Part shown: one piece after another, positions 26,106 through 34,844 of the stretch
Layout: every line of letters begins with the position of its first letter
Numbering within the stretch: position 1 is the first letter of the stretch
Assembly (NCBI GenBank): GCA_029547705.1
Contig: JAKPOU010000050.1
Coordinates: 1-64,000 of the forward strand
Length of the DNA: 64,000 nt
Direction: 5' to 3'
From: Bacteroidota bacterium
GTDB taxonomy: Bacteria > Bacteroidota > Bacteroidia > Bacteroidales > VadinHA17
The notes under the pieces: generated by a model
What the model was told of the DNA's origin: nothing
Database searches by the model: none
Seen by the model: the letters and a program-made list of their open reading frames with translations, nothing else
Position numbers and translations under genes: made by a program

Positions 26106-28514
26106 ATGAGAAACACTAAACCCGCCAGTCTTATATTACTTGTTGCCCTAATCGTATGTTCCTGCAGCAATGAATCAGGAACCTCTGTTCAGGATACGGA
26201 GCTGTGGTACAGACAGCCTGCCGCCGTCTGGACGGATGCACTGCCGGTCGGTAACGGCCGCCTGGGCGGAATGGTATTTGGCAGATACGATCATGAGATC
26301 ATACAGCTTAACGAAGAGAGTGTCTGGGCAGGATCAAGGATAAATAACAATAATCCTGAAGCATTGGACAAGCTTCCTGAAATACAGGAGGCGATATTCA
26401 GAAACCAGTTTAAAAAGGCTTTTGAACTATCTGATAAATATTTGCTGGGAACCCCTCCCCGGATAAGATCCTATCAGCCGCTTGGCCATCTTTATATCAA
26501 TTTCGGCAGCAGGGGCAGGCCCGTTTCCTACAGAAGATCGCTCAGCCTTAACAGCGGCGTTGCAAAAACAGAATATTCAGTTGACGGGAACAGGGTTATT
26601 CAGGAAGTATTTGTTTCAGCTCCCCATGATGTAATGGTGTTAAGCATTAAATCAGACAGGAATATGGACTTTGACCTGCTTCTTTCCCGGGAGCGGGACA
26701 CTATGGATTTGCCTTCGAAACAGGGTGAGAGACGGGTGCCGGGTCATTACATAAATGAATACGGAAACGAGAATGGCATAGCTTTCTTCAGGGGTCAGAT
26801 TGTAGATTTTGATTCACCTCTCAGGGGGCCGGGGGGAAAGCACATGAGATACTCTGCAGCCATGAAGCTTTTAAAAGGCGGGAAAAAGGGCCTGCAGCCC
26901 CTTATATCGGATACTTCGGCAGGATTCCGTGTTCAGTCGGCAAGAGAGGTTGTTATTATTCTTACGGGTGCCAGCGATTACAACTCGGAAAAACTTGATT
27001 CTGATGCTTCGCTGGATCCTCTTGGAGCCTGTCTGGATAAACTTTCAGATGCATCCCGTTGCACTGCCGGGAAGCTGAGAAAGATTCATGAAAAGGATCA
27101 CAGGGAAATGTTTGAGAGGGTGTATTTTTCACTTGGAGATGATCCCGGCCGGGAACTGGCTACCGATGAACGTCTGGAATTACTTAAGTCGGGAGGCAGT
27201 GATAACGGGCTTATTCCGCTGTATTTTCAGTACGGACGCTATCTTCTTATGGCTTCTTCCAGAAACCCCGGGGTATTGCCTGCCAACCTTCAGGGAATCT
27301 GGAACGAGCATTATGAAGCACCCTGGAATTCCGATTTTCATACCAATATTAATCTTCAGATGAACTACTGGCCTGCAGAAGTTTGTAACCTGCCTGAAAC
27401 GTCGGAGATACTCACCGGATTCATGGAAAAACTGACGGTTCCGGGGGGGATCACTGCCAGGGAGATGTATGGCGCGGGAGGATGGACCCTGCATCATCTT
27501 ACTGATCCTTTCGGCAGAACAGGAGTGGCAGACGGTGTCTGGGGAATCACTCCCCTTAACGGTCCCTGGATGACATTTCCTGTATACGAACATTTCCTGT
27601 TTACGGCAGATACTGCATTTCTTGAAAAAAGGGCCTATCCGCTGCTTAAAGGCTCCGCTGAATTTGTACTGGATTTCCTTATTGAATCGCCGGAGGGCTA
27701 TCTGGTTACCAATCCTTCACATTCCCCTGAAAACAATTTCAGAGTTCCCCGGACAGGAGAAATTTCAGCACTTACCTATGCAGCCACAACCGATATTGAA
27801 CTTATTAATGCCCTGTTTGATTATTGTACAGAGGCAGCAAATATGCTTGACAGAGATCATGAGTTTGTCTCTCAGCTTATTGCTGCCAAAAAGAAACTTC
27901 CCCCGATTCAGATAAACTCCAGGGGAGTCATTCAGGAATGGATAAAGGATTATGATGAACCTGAACCGGGGCACCGTCATATGTCACACCTTCTCGGTCT
28001 TTATCCGCTGGCTCAGTTTACTCCTGAAACTCCGGAACTTTTTGAGGCCGCCAGGGCGACGATAGGGAGAAGGCTTTCATTCGGCGGCGGGCATACGGGA
28101 TGGAGCAGGGCGTGGATTGTCAATCTGTTTGCACGTCTGCAGGACGGGGAAAAAGCCTATGAAAACCTCCTGGAATTATTGAGGAAATCAACCCTGAATA
28201 ATCTTTTTGACACCCATCCGCCCTTTCAGATTGACGGCAACTTTGGAGGCACTGCCGGAATTGCTGAAATGCTGATACAATCGCATGGCAATATTATAAG
28301 ACTGCTTCCGGCAGTTCCCCGTGATTGGAAAAGCGGTGAGGTGAAAGGCCTGTGTGCAAGAGGAGGTTTTGTGATTGACATGAAATGGAATGATAACAGG
28401 CTTCAGCACGTGACTGTTTTTTCAAAGAAGGGCGGTGACTGCACTCTGGTTTATGCCGGGGAGAAACATAAAATAAGCTTGAGGGCAGGAGACAGGGAAA
28501 CCATTGTTTTTTAG
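26106..28514 (+). CDS. GH95 alpha-L-fucosidase-like lipoprotein
   Basis: An 802-residue lipoprotein (lipobox LIVCSC, Cys about 19-21) with the full GH95 architecture. The N-terminal domain starts LWYRQPAAVWTDALPVGNGR near 30, a helical linker follows, then an (alpha/alpha)6 barrel with NLQGIWNEHYEAPWNSDF near 393-411 and FQIDGNFGGTAGIAEM near 706-721, and a C-terminal beta domain. The Asn/Glu/Asp-rich barrel motifs match the inverting fucosidase active site. GH95 contains alpha-1,2-L-fucosidases and alpha-L-galactosidases. It acts outside the cytoplasm, probably in the periplasm, and appears to be transcribed alone. Confidence 0.92.
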   Translation: MRNTKPASLILLVALIVCSCSNESGTSVQDTELWYRQPAAVWTDALPVGNGRLGGMVFGRYDHEIIQLNEESVWAGSRINNNNPEALDKLPEIQEAIFRNQFKKAFELSDKYLLGTPPRIRSYQPLGHLYINFGSRGRPVSYRRSLSLNSGVAKTEYSVDGNRVIQEVFVSAPHDVMVLSIKSDRNMDFDLLLSRERDTMDLPSKQGERRVPGHYINEYGNENGIAFFRGQIVDFDSPLRGPGGKHMRYSAAMKLLKGGKKGLQPLISDTSAGFRVQSAREVVIILTGASDYNSEKLDSDASLDPLGACLDKLSDASRCTAGKLRKIHEKDHREMFERVYFSLGDDPGRELATDERLELLKSGGSDNGLIPLYFQYGRYLLMASSRNPGVLPANLQGIWNEHYEAPWNSDFHTNINLQMNYWPAEVCNLPETSEILTGFMEKLTVPGGITAREMYGAGGWTLHHLTDPFGRTGVADGVWGITPLNGPWMTFPVYEHFLFTADTAFLEKRAYPLLKGSAEFVLDFLIESPEGYLVTNPSHSPENNFRVPRTGEISALTYAATTDIELINALFDYCTEAANMLDRDHEFVSQLIAAKKKLPPIQINSRGVIQEWIKDYDEPEPGHRHMSHLLGLYPLAQFTPETPELFEAARATIGRRLSFGGGHTGWSRAWIVNLFARLQDGEKAYENLLELLRKSTLNNLFDTHPPFQIDGNFGGTAGIAEMLIQSHGNIIRLLPAVPRDWKSGEVKGLCARGGFVIDMKWNDNRLQHVTVFSKKGGDCTLVYAGEKHKISLRAGDRETIVF

Positions 28515-28717
28515 CTGTCAGAATTTTCCTGATTTTCTTTGAGAGGATTAATCCTTTTGATAAGACGATGATGAAGTTTCGTAATCCTGAAGGGATTCTA
28601 CTATTTACGGGATAATTTTCACATGCAATAAAGCAATTGATTAGATAAAATTGGATATTTTTAACAGTTTATAGATTACTTCAGATTTTCTGTATATTAA
28701 TTCAAATAATACCACAT

Positions 28718-29383
28718 ATGGATGATCTTCTGATTAAACTTTCCCGTTGCGTTGAGCTGGGGAAAACCGACAAATCCTCACCCTATCCCCCCGACATGAA
28801 AGGTCAGGATGGTGCCGATGAGCTTGCCAGACAGGCTCTGGACAAAGGTATAACACCTGATTCCATACTTGAGGAAGCCCTTATTCCGGCAATGGCAATA
28901 GTGGGCAATAAATTCAGCAACAAGGAGATATACGTTCCTCAAATGCTGATGGCCGCCAAGGCCATGAACAGTGCAATGAAGCATCTCAAACCCTATTTTC
29001 AGTCGGGTGAAACCAGGAGAAAAGGTAAATTCATTATCGGAACCGTATCCGGCGATCTGCACGATATAGGCAAGAATCTTGTTGCCATGATGATAGAGGG
29101 AGGAGGCTGGGAAGTCATTGATCTCGGAGTTGATGTATCAACAGAGAAGTTCCTGAAGGCACTTGAAGATAATCCCGGGGCTTTCATAGGACTTTCTGCT
29201 CTTCTGACCACCACCATGGAGAATATGAAAAAGACAGTATCAGCTGTCAGGGAGAAATATCCTGCATCAAAAATACTTGTGGGTGGTGCGCCGGTGACCA
29301 TGGACTACTGTCAGAAGATCGGCGCCGATTTCTACTCGCCCGACCCGCAGGGTGCGGTGAACTATCTGGGCCGGATGGTATGA
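28718..29383 (+). CDS. corrinoid (cobalamin-binding) methyl-carrier protein
   Basis: A 221-residue two-domain corrinoid protein of the MtaC/MtbC type. Residues 1-95 are the helical cap domain (EEALIPAMAIVGNKFSNKEIY, VPQMLMAAKAM); residues 104-221 are the Rossmann-like B12 domain with the lower-ligand motif GDLHDIGKN, His 115. It carries a methyl group on cobalt between methyltransferases. The stop overlaps the next start as ATGA, so it is translationally coupled to the methyltransferase gene. It is not an acetyl-CoA-pathway CoFeSP. I see no cobalamin riboswitch in the 200 bases upstream. Confidence 0.92.
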   Translation: MDDLLIKLSRCVELGKTDKSSPYPPDMKGQDGADELARQALDKGITPDSILEEALIPAMAIVGNKFSNKEIYVPQMLMAAKAMNSAMKHLKPYFQSGETRRKGKFIIGTVSGDLHDIGKNLVAMMIEGGGWEVIDLGVDVSTEKFLKALEDNPGAFIGLSALLTTTMENMKKTVSAVREKYPASKILVGGAPVTMDYCQKIGADFYSPDPQGAVNYLGRMV

Positions 29384-30219
29384 AGACAACACTAAGGGGC
29401 AGGACCCGGGAAGTTGTTATTGACACAGAGGGCCCTGTTGTCATTATCGGTGAGAATATCAATCCGACAAGAAGGAGCAGGCTTGTTTCTACCCTTCAGC
29501 AGGGAGATTTTGAATATGTCCTTGAACTTGCCGAAAGCCAGATCAGTGCCGGTGCGGATATACTTGATGTGAACGTCGGATTCCCCGGGGTTGATGATGT
29601 GAAGCTTCTGCCGGAAACAGTCATGCGCCTGCAGGACAGGTTCGATATTCCCCTGTGTCTTGATTCGCCCAATCCGCGGGCCATTGAAGCAGCACTGAAA
29701 GTTGCCGCGGGCAAATGCCTGATAAATTCGGTGAATGGGGAAGAGGATTCCCTGAATGCCTTCCTGCCGCTTGCCAGGGATTATGGTGCTGCAATAATAG
29801 GTTTGTGTATGGATGATGACGGAATCACCCATGATCCGGAGAAGAGACTGGCAATTGCCGGAAAGATAGCCGAACGGGCAGCCAGGACCGGCATCAGCGA
29901 AGAAGATGTTATTATTGACCCTCTTGCCATGGCTGTAAGCGCCGACCCCAAAGCCTGCCTGGTTACGCTTGAGACTATCGGGCTTGTCAGCAAGAAGCTT
30001 GGACTTAATATTACACAGGGAGCAAGCAACATATCCTTCGGTCTGCCCGGCAGGGAATTCCTGAATTCTGCCTACATGGTCCTGTCAATCTATAACGGCC
30101 TTAGCTGTCCGATTGCAAATCCTGAAAAGATTACTCCGATAATACGGGCTGCCGATCTGATACTTGACAGGGATGATTATGCCATCAGGTTTGTTGAATA
30201 TTTCCAGAGCAGGCAATAG
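29380..30219 (+). CDS. methyl-THF:corrinoid methyltransferase (pterin-binding)
   Basis: A 279-residue TIM-barrel of the pterin-binding family, close in form to AcsE/MetH-type methyltetrahydrofolate methyltransferases. Visible signatures are IIGENINPTRRSRL near 25, GADILDVNVGFPGVDD near 63, INSVNGEE near 108, DPLAMAVSADP near 185 and ITQGASNISFGLPGR near 207. It moves methyl between 5-methyl-THF and the corrinoid protein encoded upstream. No signal peptide. The start overlaps the corrinoid gene stop and the stop abuts the next ATG, so all are one translation unit. Confidence 0.92.
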   Translation: MKTTLRGRTREVVIDTEGPVVIIGENINPTRRSRLVSTLQQGDFEYVLELAESQISAGADILDVNVGFPGVDDVKLLPETVMRLQDRFDIPLCLDSPNPRAIEAALKVAAGKCLINSVNGEEDSLNAFLPLARDYGAAIIGLCMDDDGITHDPEKRLAIAGKIAERAARTGISEEDVIIDPLAMAVSADPKACLVTLETIGLVSKKLGLNITQGASNISFGLPGREFLNSAYMVLSIYNGLSCPIANPEKITPIIRAADLILDRDDYAIRFVEYFQSRQ

Positions 30220-31653
30220 ATGTCGGGTATAAAACCTTCCAGGAGATGGCAGCCGGCTTTTTATCCGTTTAAAAAAGAAAAACCCGGGGCAAGGCTTCTT
30301 GCCAGGGTTGAACTTCTGGTCAAGGGGCCGTTGTGGGGATGCAGGATGTGCGGGAACTGTCTTTTGCAGGAAACGGCATTCATCTGTCCCATGGAATGCC
30401 CCAAGGGGCTGAGGAATGGTCCCTGCGGGGGTATAACACCCGAAAAGAACTGCTATGTTGATGAAACCCGCAAATGTATCTGGTACGCAATCTACAGCCG
30501 GGCCCTTAAAAAGGGAAGGGAGGAAAGACTTCTTGAAGTTCTGCCTCCTCTTGACTGGAACAAGACCGGTACCGAGACCTGGGGAGATGTGATAAGAGAG
30601 ATAAGGAAAGCAGGTGCACTCAAATTCATAAAAGGAAATCTTTCATCGGATAAGAAAAAAAGGACAGAGACCCGGGAATCCGTTTTCAGGGCGGTCAGAC
30701 AGCCTTCATGGTGGAACGGTGATTCGGAGTACCATCCTCCTGCCTATACCGAACCGGTCTCGGGATTTGAGAGAAAACTACGCAATGGAGAATTCGTTCT
30801 GACAACCGAGGTTTCTCCTCCCCTGGGGGCGAATACCGGTCATCTTGCAAGGAAGATTGAACTTGTCAGACCTTATGTGGCGGCGGTCAATTTCACGGAT
30901 TCATCCTCGGCAAGTCCGAGAATGTCAAGTCTGGCCTGTTCCGGAGTTGCGGCAGGCCTGGATGCGGAAGCAGTTCTTCAGATAACTGCCCGGGATACCA
31001 CAAGAACCGGTCTCCAGGCTATGGCCACCGGTGTTGCCCGTTTTGGCGTGAAAAACATACTCTGCCTTACAGGTGACAGTCCGGGGGTTGGTCCATCGCC
31101 GGCAGCCAGCCTGAATTTTACAGACCTTGATTCGGTGCAGATGCTCTGGATATTGAGGAGAATGAGAGATGAGGGAATCTATCTCGACGGAAGGAAAACA
31201 AAATATCCCCCGGAGTATTTTCTGGGTGCAGCTTCTTCTCCCTTTGCTTCAGAACCAGTTCTTCAGGCCATAAAAGATCAGAAGAAAGTTAATGCCGGAG
31301 CACAGTTTCTTCAGACAAATATTGTTTTTGACCCGGAAAGACTTGATCTCTGGCTTGAGGAGCTCGACAAAAGGAGTGTTCTTGACAAGGTGTTCATCCT
31401 TGTCGGCGTGGCTACGATGAAGAGCCTGAAGCTTGCGAGATATCTTCATTACAGGGTTCCGGGGGTATTTCTTCCTGACAGGATCCTTGCCCGGATGGAA
31501 AAGGCAGGAGACGGGGAAGCAGAGGAAGGCTTTCAGATTGCACTGGAAACCATCACTTCCCTGAAAAATAAAAAAGGGATTAACGGATTGCATATTATGA
31601 CCCTCGGATGGGAAGAGATAGTGGGAAGAATAGTGAAAGAGTCCGGACTATGA
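30220..31653 (+). CDS. MetV-MetF fusion methylenetetrahydrofolate reductase
   Basis: A 477-residue protein with two parts. Residues 1-100 are a cysteine-rich domain of the MetV / MTHFR C-terminal type (Cys at about 41, 44, 47, 56, 60, 69, 78 and 86, including GCRMCGNC and PMECPKGLRNGPCGG). After a charged linker, residues about 185-477 are the FAD-binding MetF barrel (TTEVSPPLGANTG, LCLTGDSP, GAQFLQTNIVFD). In acetogens the same two activities are separate subunits. It should interconvert methylene- and methyl-THF. The gene starts directly after the methyltransferase stop. Confidence 0.9.
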   Translation: MSGIKPSRRWQPAFYPFKKEKPGARLLARVELLVKGPLWGCRMCGNCLLQETAFICPMECPKGLRNGPCGGITPEKNCYVDETRKCIWYAIYSRALKKGREERLLEVLPPLDWNKTGTETWGDVIREIRKAGALKFIKGNLSSDKKKRTETRESVFRAVRQPSWWNGDSEYHPPAYTEPVSGFERKLRNGEFVLTTEVSPPLGANTGHLARKIELVRPYVAAVNFTDSSSASPRMSSLACSGVAAGLDAEAVLQITARDTTRTGLQAMATGVARFGVKNILCLTGDSPGVGPSPAASLNFTDLDSVQMLWILRRMRDEGIYLDGRKTKYPPEYFLGAASSPFASEPVLQAIKDQKKVNAGAQFLQTNIVFDPERLDLWLEELDKRSVLDKVFILVGVATMKSLKLARYLHYRVPGVFLPDRILARMEKAGDGEAEEGFQIALETITSLKNKKGINGLHIMTLGWEEIVGRIVKESGL

Positions 31654-32336
31654 TGTATGAAACCTTCAGTTTTGACTTCAGACAGCTCGGGATAACTGTT
31701 ACACAGCTGCAGAAAGACATGGGTTACCGGAAAGAAGCCCCTGACGCTTCTGTTGACCTGATTATATCGGAAGTTCTGGAGGAATGTGAAACACTGGGCA
31801 GTATAAGGGCGGAGTACAGGATCTTTGAGAATATAGAATTTGATCCTCTGTCAAGGGGACTCAAAATAGAGAACATCTTTTTCGGTATAAATGAAATTGT
31901 TTTTAATCATCTGGCCGGATCGGAACTAATAGCTGTTTTTCTCAGTACAGCAGGTGAAGAAACCGCCATCCGGGGCAGGGAAGCCGCTAATGCCGGAGAT
32001 CCGCTCAAGGGCTTTGCCTATGATGTAATAGGCAATGAGATTGTTGAAGGAGCTGCAGAGCTGATGAATAAAGAACTGGATAAAAGGTTTGTCCGTGAAG
32101 GCATGAATCTGACAAACCGTTTTACGCCCGGATACTGCGGCTGGAATGTGAGCGATCAGCATAAGTTATTTACTCTTATGCCGGACAATTTCTGTGATAT
32201 ATCCCTGACGGAATCCGCCCTGATGAAACCGGTAAAATCCATTAGCGGCTTCATAGGCATCGGCAGGGAAGCAAAACGTGTTCATTCGGTCTGCCGTTTT
32301 TGCAACATGAAAGACTGTTTTTACCGTCGACCGTAA
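31650..32336 (+). CDS. stand-alone MetH-type activation-domain protein
   Basis: I start this at the ATG at 31650, which overlaps the TGA of the preceding gene (ATGA), giving 228 residues; an ATG at 31608 lies inside that gene. The body matches the vitamin B12-dependent methionine synthase activation domain: RFTPGYCGWNVSDQHKLF near 155 and LTESALMKPVKSISGFIG near 185, which in MetH bind S-adenosylmethionine for reductive remethylation of cobalt. It ends in a cysteine motif CRFCNMKDCFYRR, absent from MetH. It probably reactivates the operon's corrinoid protein. Confidence 0.85.
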   Translation: MMYETFSFDFRQLGITVTQLQKDMGYRKEAPDASVDLIISEVLEECETLGSIRAEYRIFENIEFDPLSRGLKIENIFFGINEIVFNHLAGSELIAVFLSTAGEETAIRGREAANAGDPLKGFAYDVIGNEIVEGAAELMNKELDKRFVREGMNLTNRFTPGYCGWNVSDQHKLFTLMPDNFCDISLTESALMKPVKSISGFIGIGREAKRVHSVCRFCNMKDCFYRRP

Positions 32337-32486
32337 TAAGGATTTTACAGTGTCCATAGAAGTTTCACAGGGCCGGCTGAGGTTATTATGGAATTATGAA
32401 AAAGCTTCCTAATACCAGACAAAGAATTTACATGGTCCGGCAGAAACTTCACCTGATCAGACAAAGGATTACAGGATCATCCGGAT
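32337..32486. repeat. degenerate repeat region between convergent genes
   Basis: Words recur at intervals of about 20-22 bases between the activation-domain gene and the DUF6807 gene: CAGACAAAGAATTTACATGG, CAGAAACTTCACCTGATC and CAGACAAAGGATTACAGG. Earlier diverged forms (GAAGTTTCACAGGGCCGG) are visible from about 32355. It looks like an old tandem array. Confidence 0.4.
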
Positions 32487-33392
32487 TTATCTGAGAACCT
32501 TATATTTATCAAACTGTCCGGCTATATCCGCATCTGTATGAGTTCCTGAATGAACCAGCACCCTGTATCTCAGCACAAGCGCGGTGCCTTTTTTCAATTG
32601 AGTATCAGTATCGTTCGGGGGCCAGTACATAGGAGTCGGCGACATGAATCCATAATCTCTGGTGAACCACGGCGAGGGGTACCAGGGATTGGAAGGATGC
32701 TGTAAAATTGCAAGTCCTTCCACAGCATTACCCCTTTTTCCGTAAAAATCCATCCATGCAGAATTTTTACCGAAAGTATCCTTTTCTCCCTTTGCTCCTT
32801 CGGCATTTATCATGGTGCCGCCGCTGGTGACTGCCAGGTCGGCTGCCATCCTTGCGCTGAAAAGTGAATGGTTTGTTTTTCTGATCACGACATCCATCAG
32901 CATTTCCATACTGATTTCCACATCGATCTGATAAATTGTTTCCGAAGGAGAGCTTATTATGTATTTCCTGCTATCCTTTACCGGGGAAAGGGCTCCCGGC
33001 CGGCTCCATATGCATTCGTCACTTATTACCACCGAATCACCGCCCTGTTTTTCTATACGGGCATTTACTGAAATAATTCTTCCGCGTTCAAGTCCTTCCT
33101 GCCAGTAGTTGCCTCCGTTCACCATGTCGCAGCCGAAAAAGAGGGATGTGTGATGGGGGTAAACGGCGTTTCTCATTGATGTTACCGAACCTCCCGAAAC
33201 AGGTCCGTTCAGGGGATAAAAGAAAGGATATTTCTCATCTTCAGAAAAAACATAGCTGGTAAAAAACCTGCCGTTTATTGTGACATTTATTTTTGATCCG
33301 GTTTTTTCGGCAGTAATCTTTGCTGCTGACAGGGAAAAGGATAGTATGAGGCCCGATGTGAACATCAGGCCTCTGGAAAGAAAATTTTTCAT
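32487..33392 (-). CDS. DUF6807 (PmoA-like) secreted protein
   Basis: A 301-residue exported protein with a signal peptide (cleavage after about residue 23, LSAAKI). The DUF6807 body shows KYPFFYPLNGPVSGGSVT, YPHHTSLFFGCDMVNGG, an internal SDECIW and the late LVLRYRVLVHSG. Databases often call this family PmoA, but it has nothing to do with methane oxidation; it occurs in Bacteroidota and Planctomycetes carbohydrate loci. The gene follows the Gfo/Idh gene by ten bases in the SusCD transcription unit. Function unknown. Confidence 0.8.
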   Translation of the reverse strand: MKNFLSRGLMFTSGLILSFSLSAAKITAEKTGSKINVTINGRFFTSYVFSEDEKYPFFYPLNGPVSGGSVTSMRNAVYPHHTSLFFGCDMVNGGNYWQEGLERGRIISVNARIEKQGGDSVVISDECIWSRPGALSPVKDSRKYIISSPSETIYQIDVEISMEMLMDVVIRKTNHSLFSARMAADLAVTSGGTMINAEGAKGEKDTFGKNSAWMDFYGKRGNAVEGLAILQHPSNPWYPSPWFTRDYGFMSPTPMYWPPNDTDTQLKKGTALVLRYRVLVHSGTHTDADIAGQFDKYKVLR

Positions 33393-33402
33393 TACAGGTA
33401 TG

Positions 33403-34776
33403 TTACATTTTTATATAATTGGTCCCGTATGGAGCCCTCTGCGGGCGTGAAAGCATACTGTTTGCCTCATCATCATTAATGAATCTCTCATTATCGGGGT
33501 CCCAGTTCAGTTTCCTGCCCAGTTTCATTGCTATATGTACGATAAGGCAGATTGTGCAGGCCCGGTGGCCGGGTTCAACAGGAGATATTGGTTCTTTTCT
33601 TGATTTGATGCAGTCGAGCCAGTTACCCTGCTGTGAATCACTCTCGTAGAGATGAATTTCATTTGGTCCGATTACCGATTTCAGAATTTTGGGATCACTT
33701 GCATCAAGTGCCTTGGCATTTTTATCCACTGTTACCGGGTCGCTTGCAGTTGCTGTATATGCTCCGCGGGTTACGAAGATCCAGCCTTCACTTCCTTCAT
33801 ATCTGACTCCGTTGGGATAGGAACCGCTTGTAATCTGTGTGATTCCGTTCCTGTATTCCGTTATTGACATGAAGTCACCGTGGACGTCCCATAGTCCTGA
33901 TTTGGGAAACTGGGCAACGGCCTGAACCGAAACCGGTCCGGTCAGTTCGGTATCCATTCCCCATGCAGCGGAATCAAAGTGATGCTGTCCCCAGCCTGTA
34001 ATCATACCGGCCCCGAACTGCTCACATCTGAGCCAGCCCGGCCTGTCGAAATCTTTCTGCGGATGTACGCGGATTTCGGTATAATAGACCAGGGGGGTTG
34101 ATCCGAGCCACATATCATAATTGAGATTTTTGGGAACAGGCATTTCCGGGGCTTCGGGCCCTGCCGGATCTCCCGGGAGTCCGATTTTTACCGTGTGGAG
34201 TTTACCGATTCTGCCGTTGCGTACAAGCTCGGCGGCGATTCTCCACTGGGGGCTTGAGCGCTGTTGTGTCCCCACCTGCAGGATTATTTTCCTTTTCCGT
34301 ACCACATCGCTGAGCAATCTTCCTTCGGCAACCGTGAGTGATGTTGGTTTTTCGAGATAGATATCCTTTCCGGCCAGGGCGGCTTCAATTGCCGGCTGGG
34401 CGTGCCAGTGGTCCGGGGTGGTGATCATGACGGCATCTATCGATTTGTTTAGGAGCATATCCTTATAGTCATCATAGGATCTGACCGTGATGGCATTTGA
34501 ACTTCCGGTCTTACGGCTGTAGAAATCCTCAATCATCTTTTTGCCAAGTGCCATTCTGTTCGAATCAACATCAGAAACTGCCACCACTCTTGCCGAATCA
34601 AATCTCATTGTGGCCATTATATTGCCTCTTCCCTGCCTTCCGCAGCCAATCCACCCTATATTTATCCTTTCGCTCGGGGGATTTTTTCCCATCACCGAGG
34701 AGGGTATGATTACAGGCATCACAATTGTACCCGCTGCTGCAGCGACTGTGTCAGAAATGAATTTTCTTCTTTTCAT
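33403..34776 (-). CDS. Tat-exported Gfo/Idh/MocA oxidoreductase
   Basis: A 457-residue oxidoreductase. Twin-arginine signal MKRRKFISDTVAAAAG at the N-terminus; Rossmann motif IGWIGCGRQGRGNIMATM near 40-57; EKPTS catalytic region near 143; and the C-domain with TGWGQHHFDSAAWGMD near 255. This subtype, with VGTQQRSSPQWR after the first domain, is common in SusCD loci. It should act in the periplasm on a sugar hydroxyl with a carried-in cofactor. It lies between susD and the DUF6807 gene on one strand. Confidence 0.88.
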   Translation of the reverse strand: MKRRKFISDTVAAAAGTIVMPVIIPSSVMGKNPPSERINIGWIGCGRQGRGNIMATMRFDSARVVAVSDVDSNRMALGKKMIEDFYSRKTGSSNAITVRSYDDYKDMLLNKSIDAVMITTPDHWHAQPAIEAALAGKDIYLEKPTSLTVAEGRLLSDVVRKRKIILQVGTQQRSSPQWRIAAELVRNGRIGKLHTVKIGLPGDPAGPEAPEMPVPKNLNYDMWLGSTPLVYYTEIRVHPQKDFDRPGWLRCEQFGAGMITGWGQHHFDSAAWGMDTELTGPVSVQAVAQFPKSGLWDVHGDFMSITEYRNGITQITSGSYPNGVRYEGSEGWIFVTRGAYTATASDPVTVDKNAKALDASDPKILKSVIGPNEIHLYESDSQQGNWLDCIKSRKEPISPVEPGHRACTICLIVHIAMKLGRKLNWDPDNERFINDDEANSMLSRPQRAPYGTNYIKM

Positions 34777-34844
34777 ATATTTTTTCCGGTTTATTAAAGG
34801 GTTATTAATACATGTAAATTTAACAATTAGTACGGACAGAGGTA

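Noticed and set aside
28515-28717. Cobalamin riboswitch before the corrinoid operon
   Set aside because: No B12-box-like GCCACTG or extended structured leader is visible in the AT-rich 200 bases.
28718-32336. Complete Wood-Ljungdahl pathway
   Set aside because: Only methyl-branch steps are present; there is no CODH/ACS, corrinoid iron-sulphur protein pair, formyl-THF synthetase or FolD in the window.
32487-33392. Methane monooxygenase subunit (PmoA)
   Set aside because: The family label is a database misnomer; the protein is a soluble secreted beta protein without the membrane helices or copper ligands of particulate methane monooxygenase.
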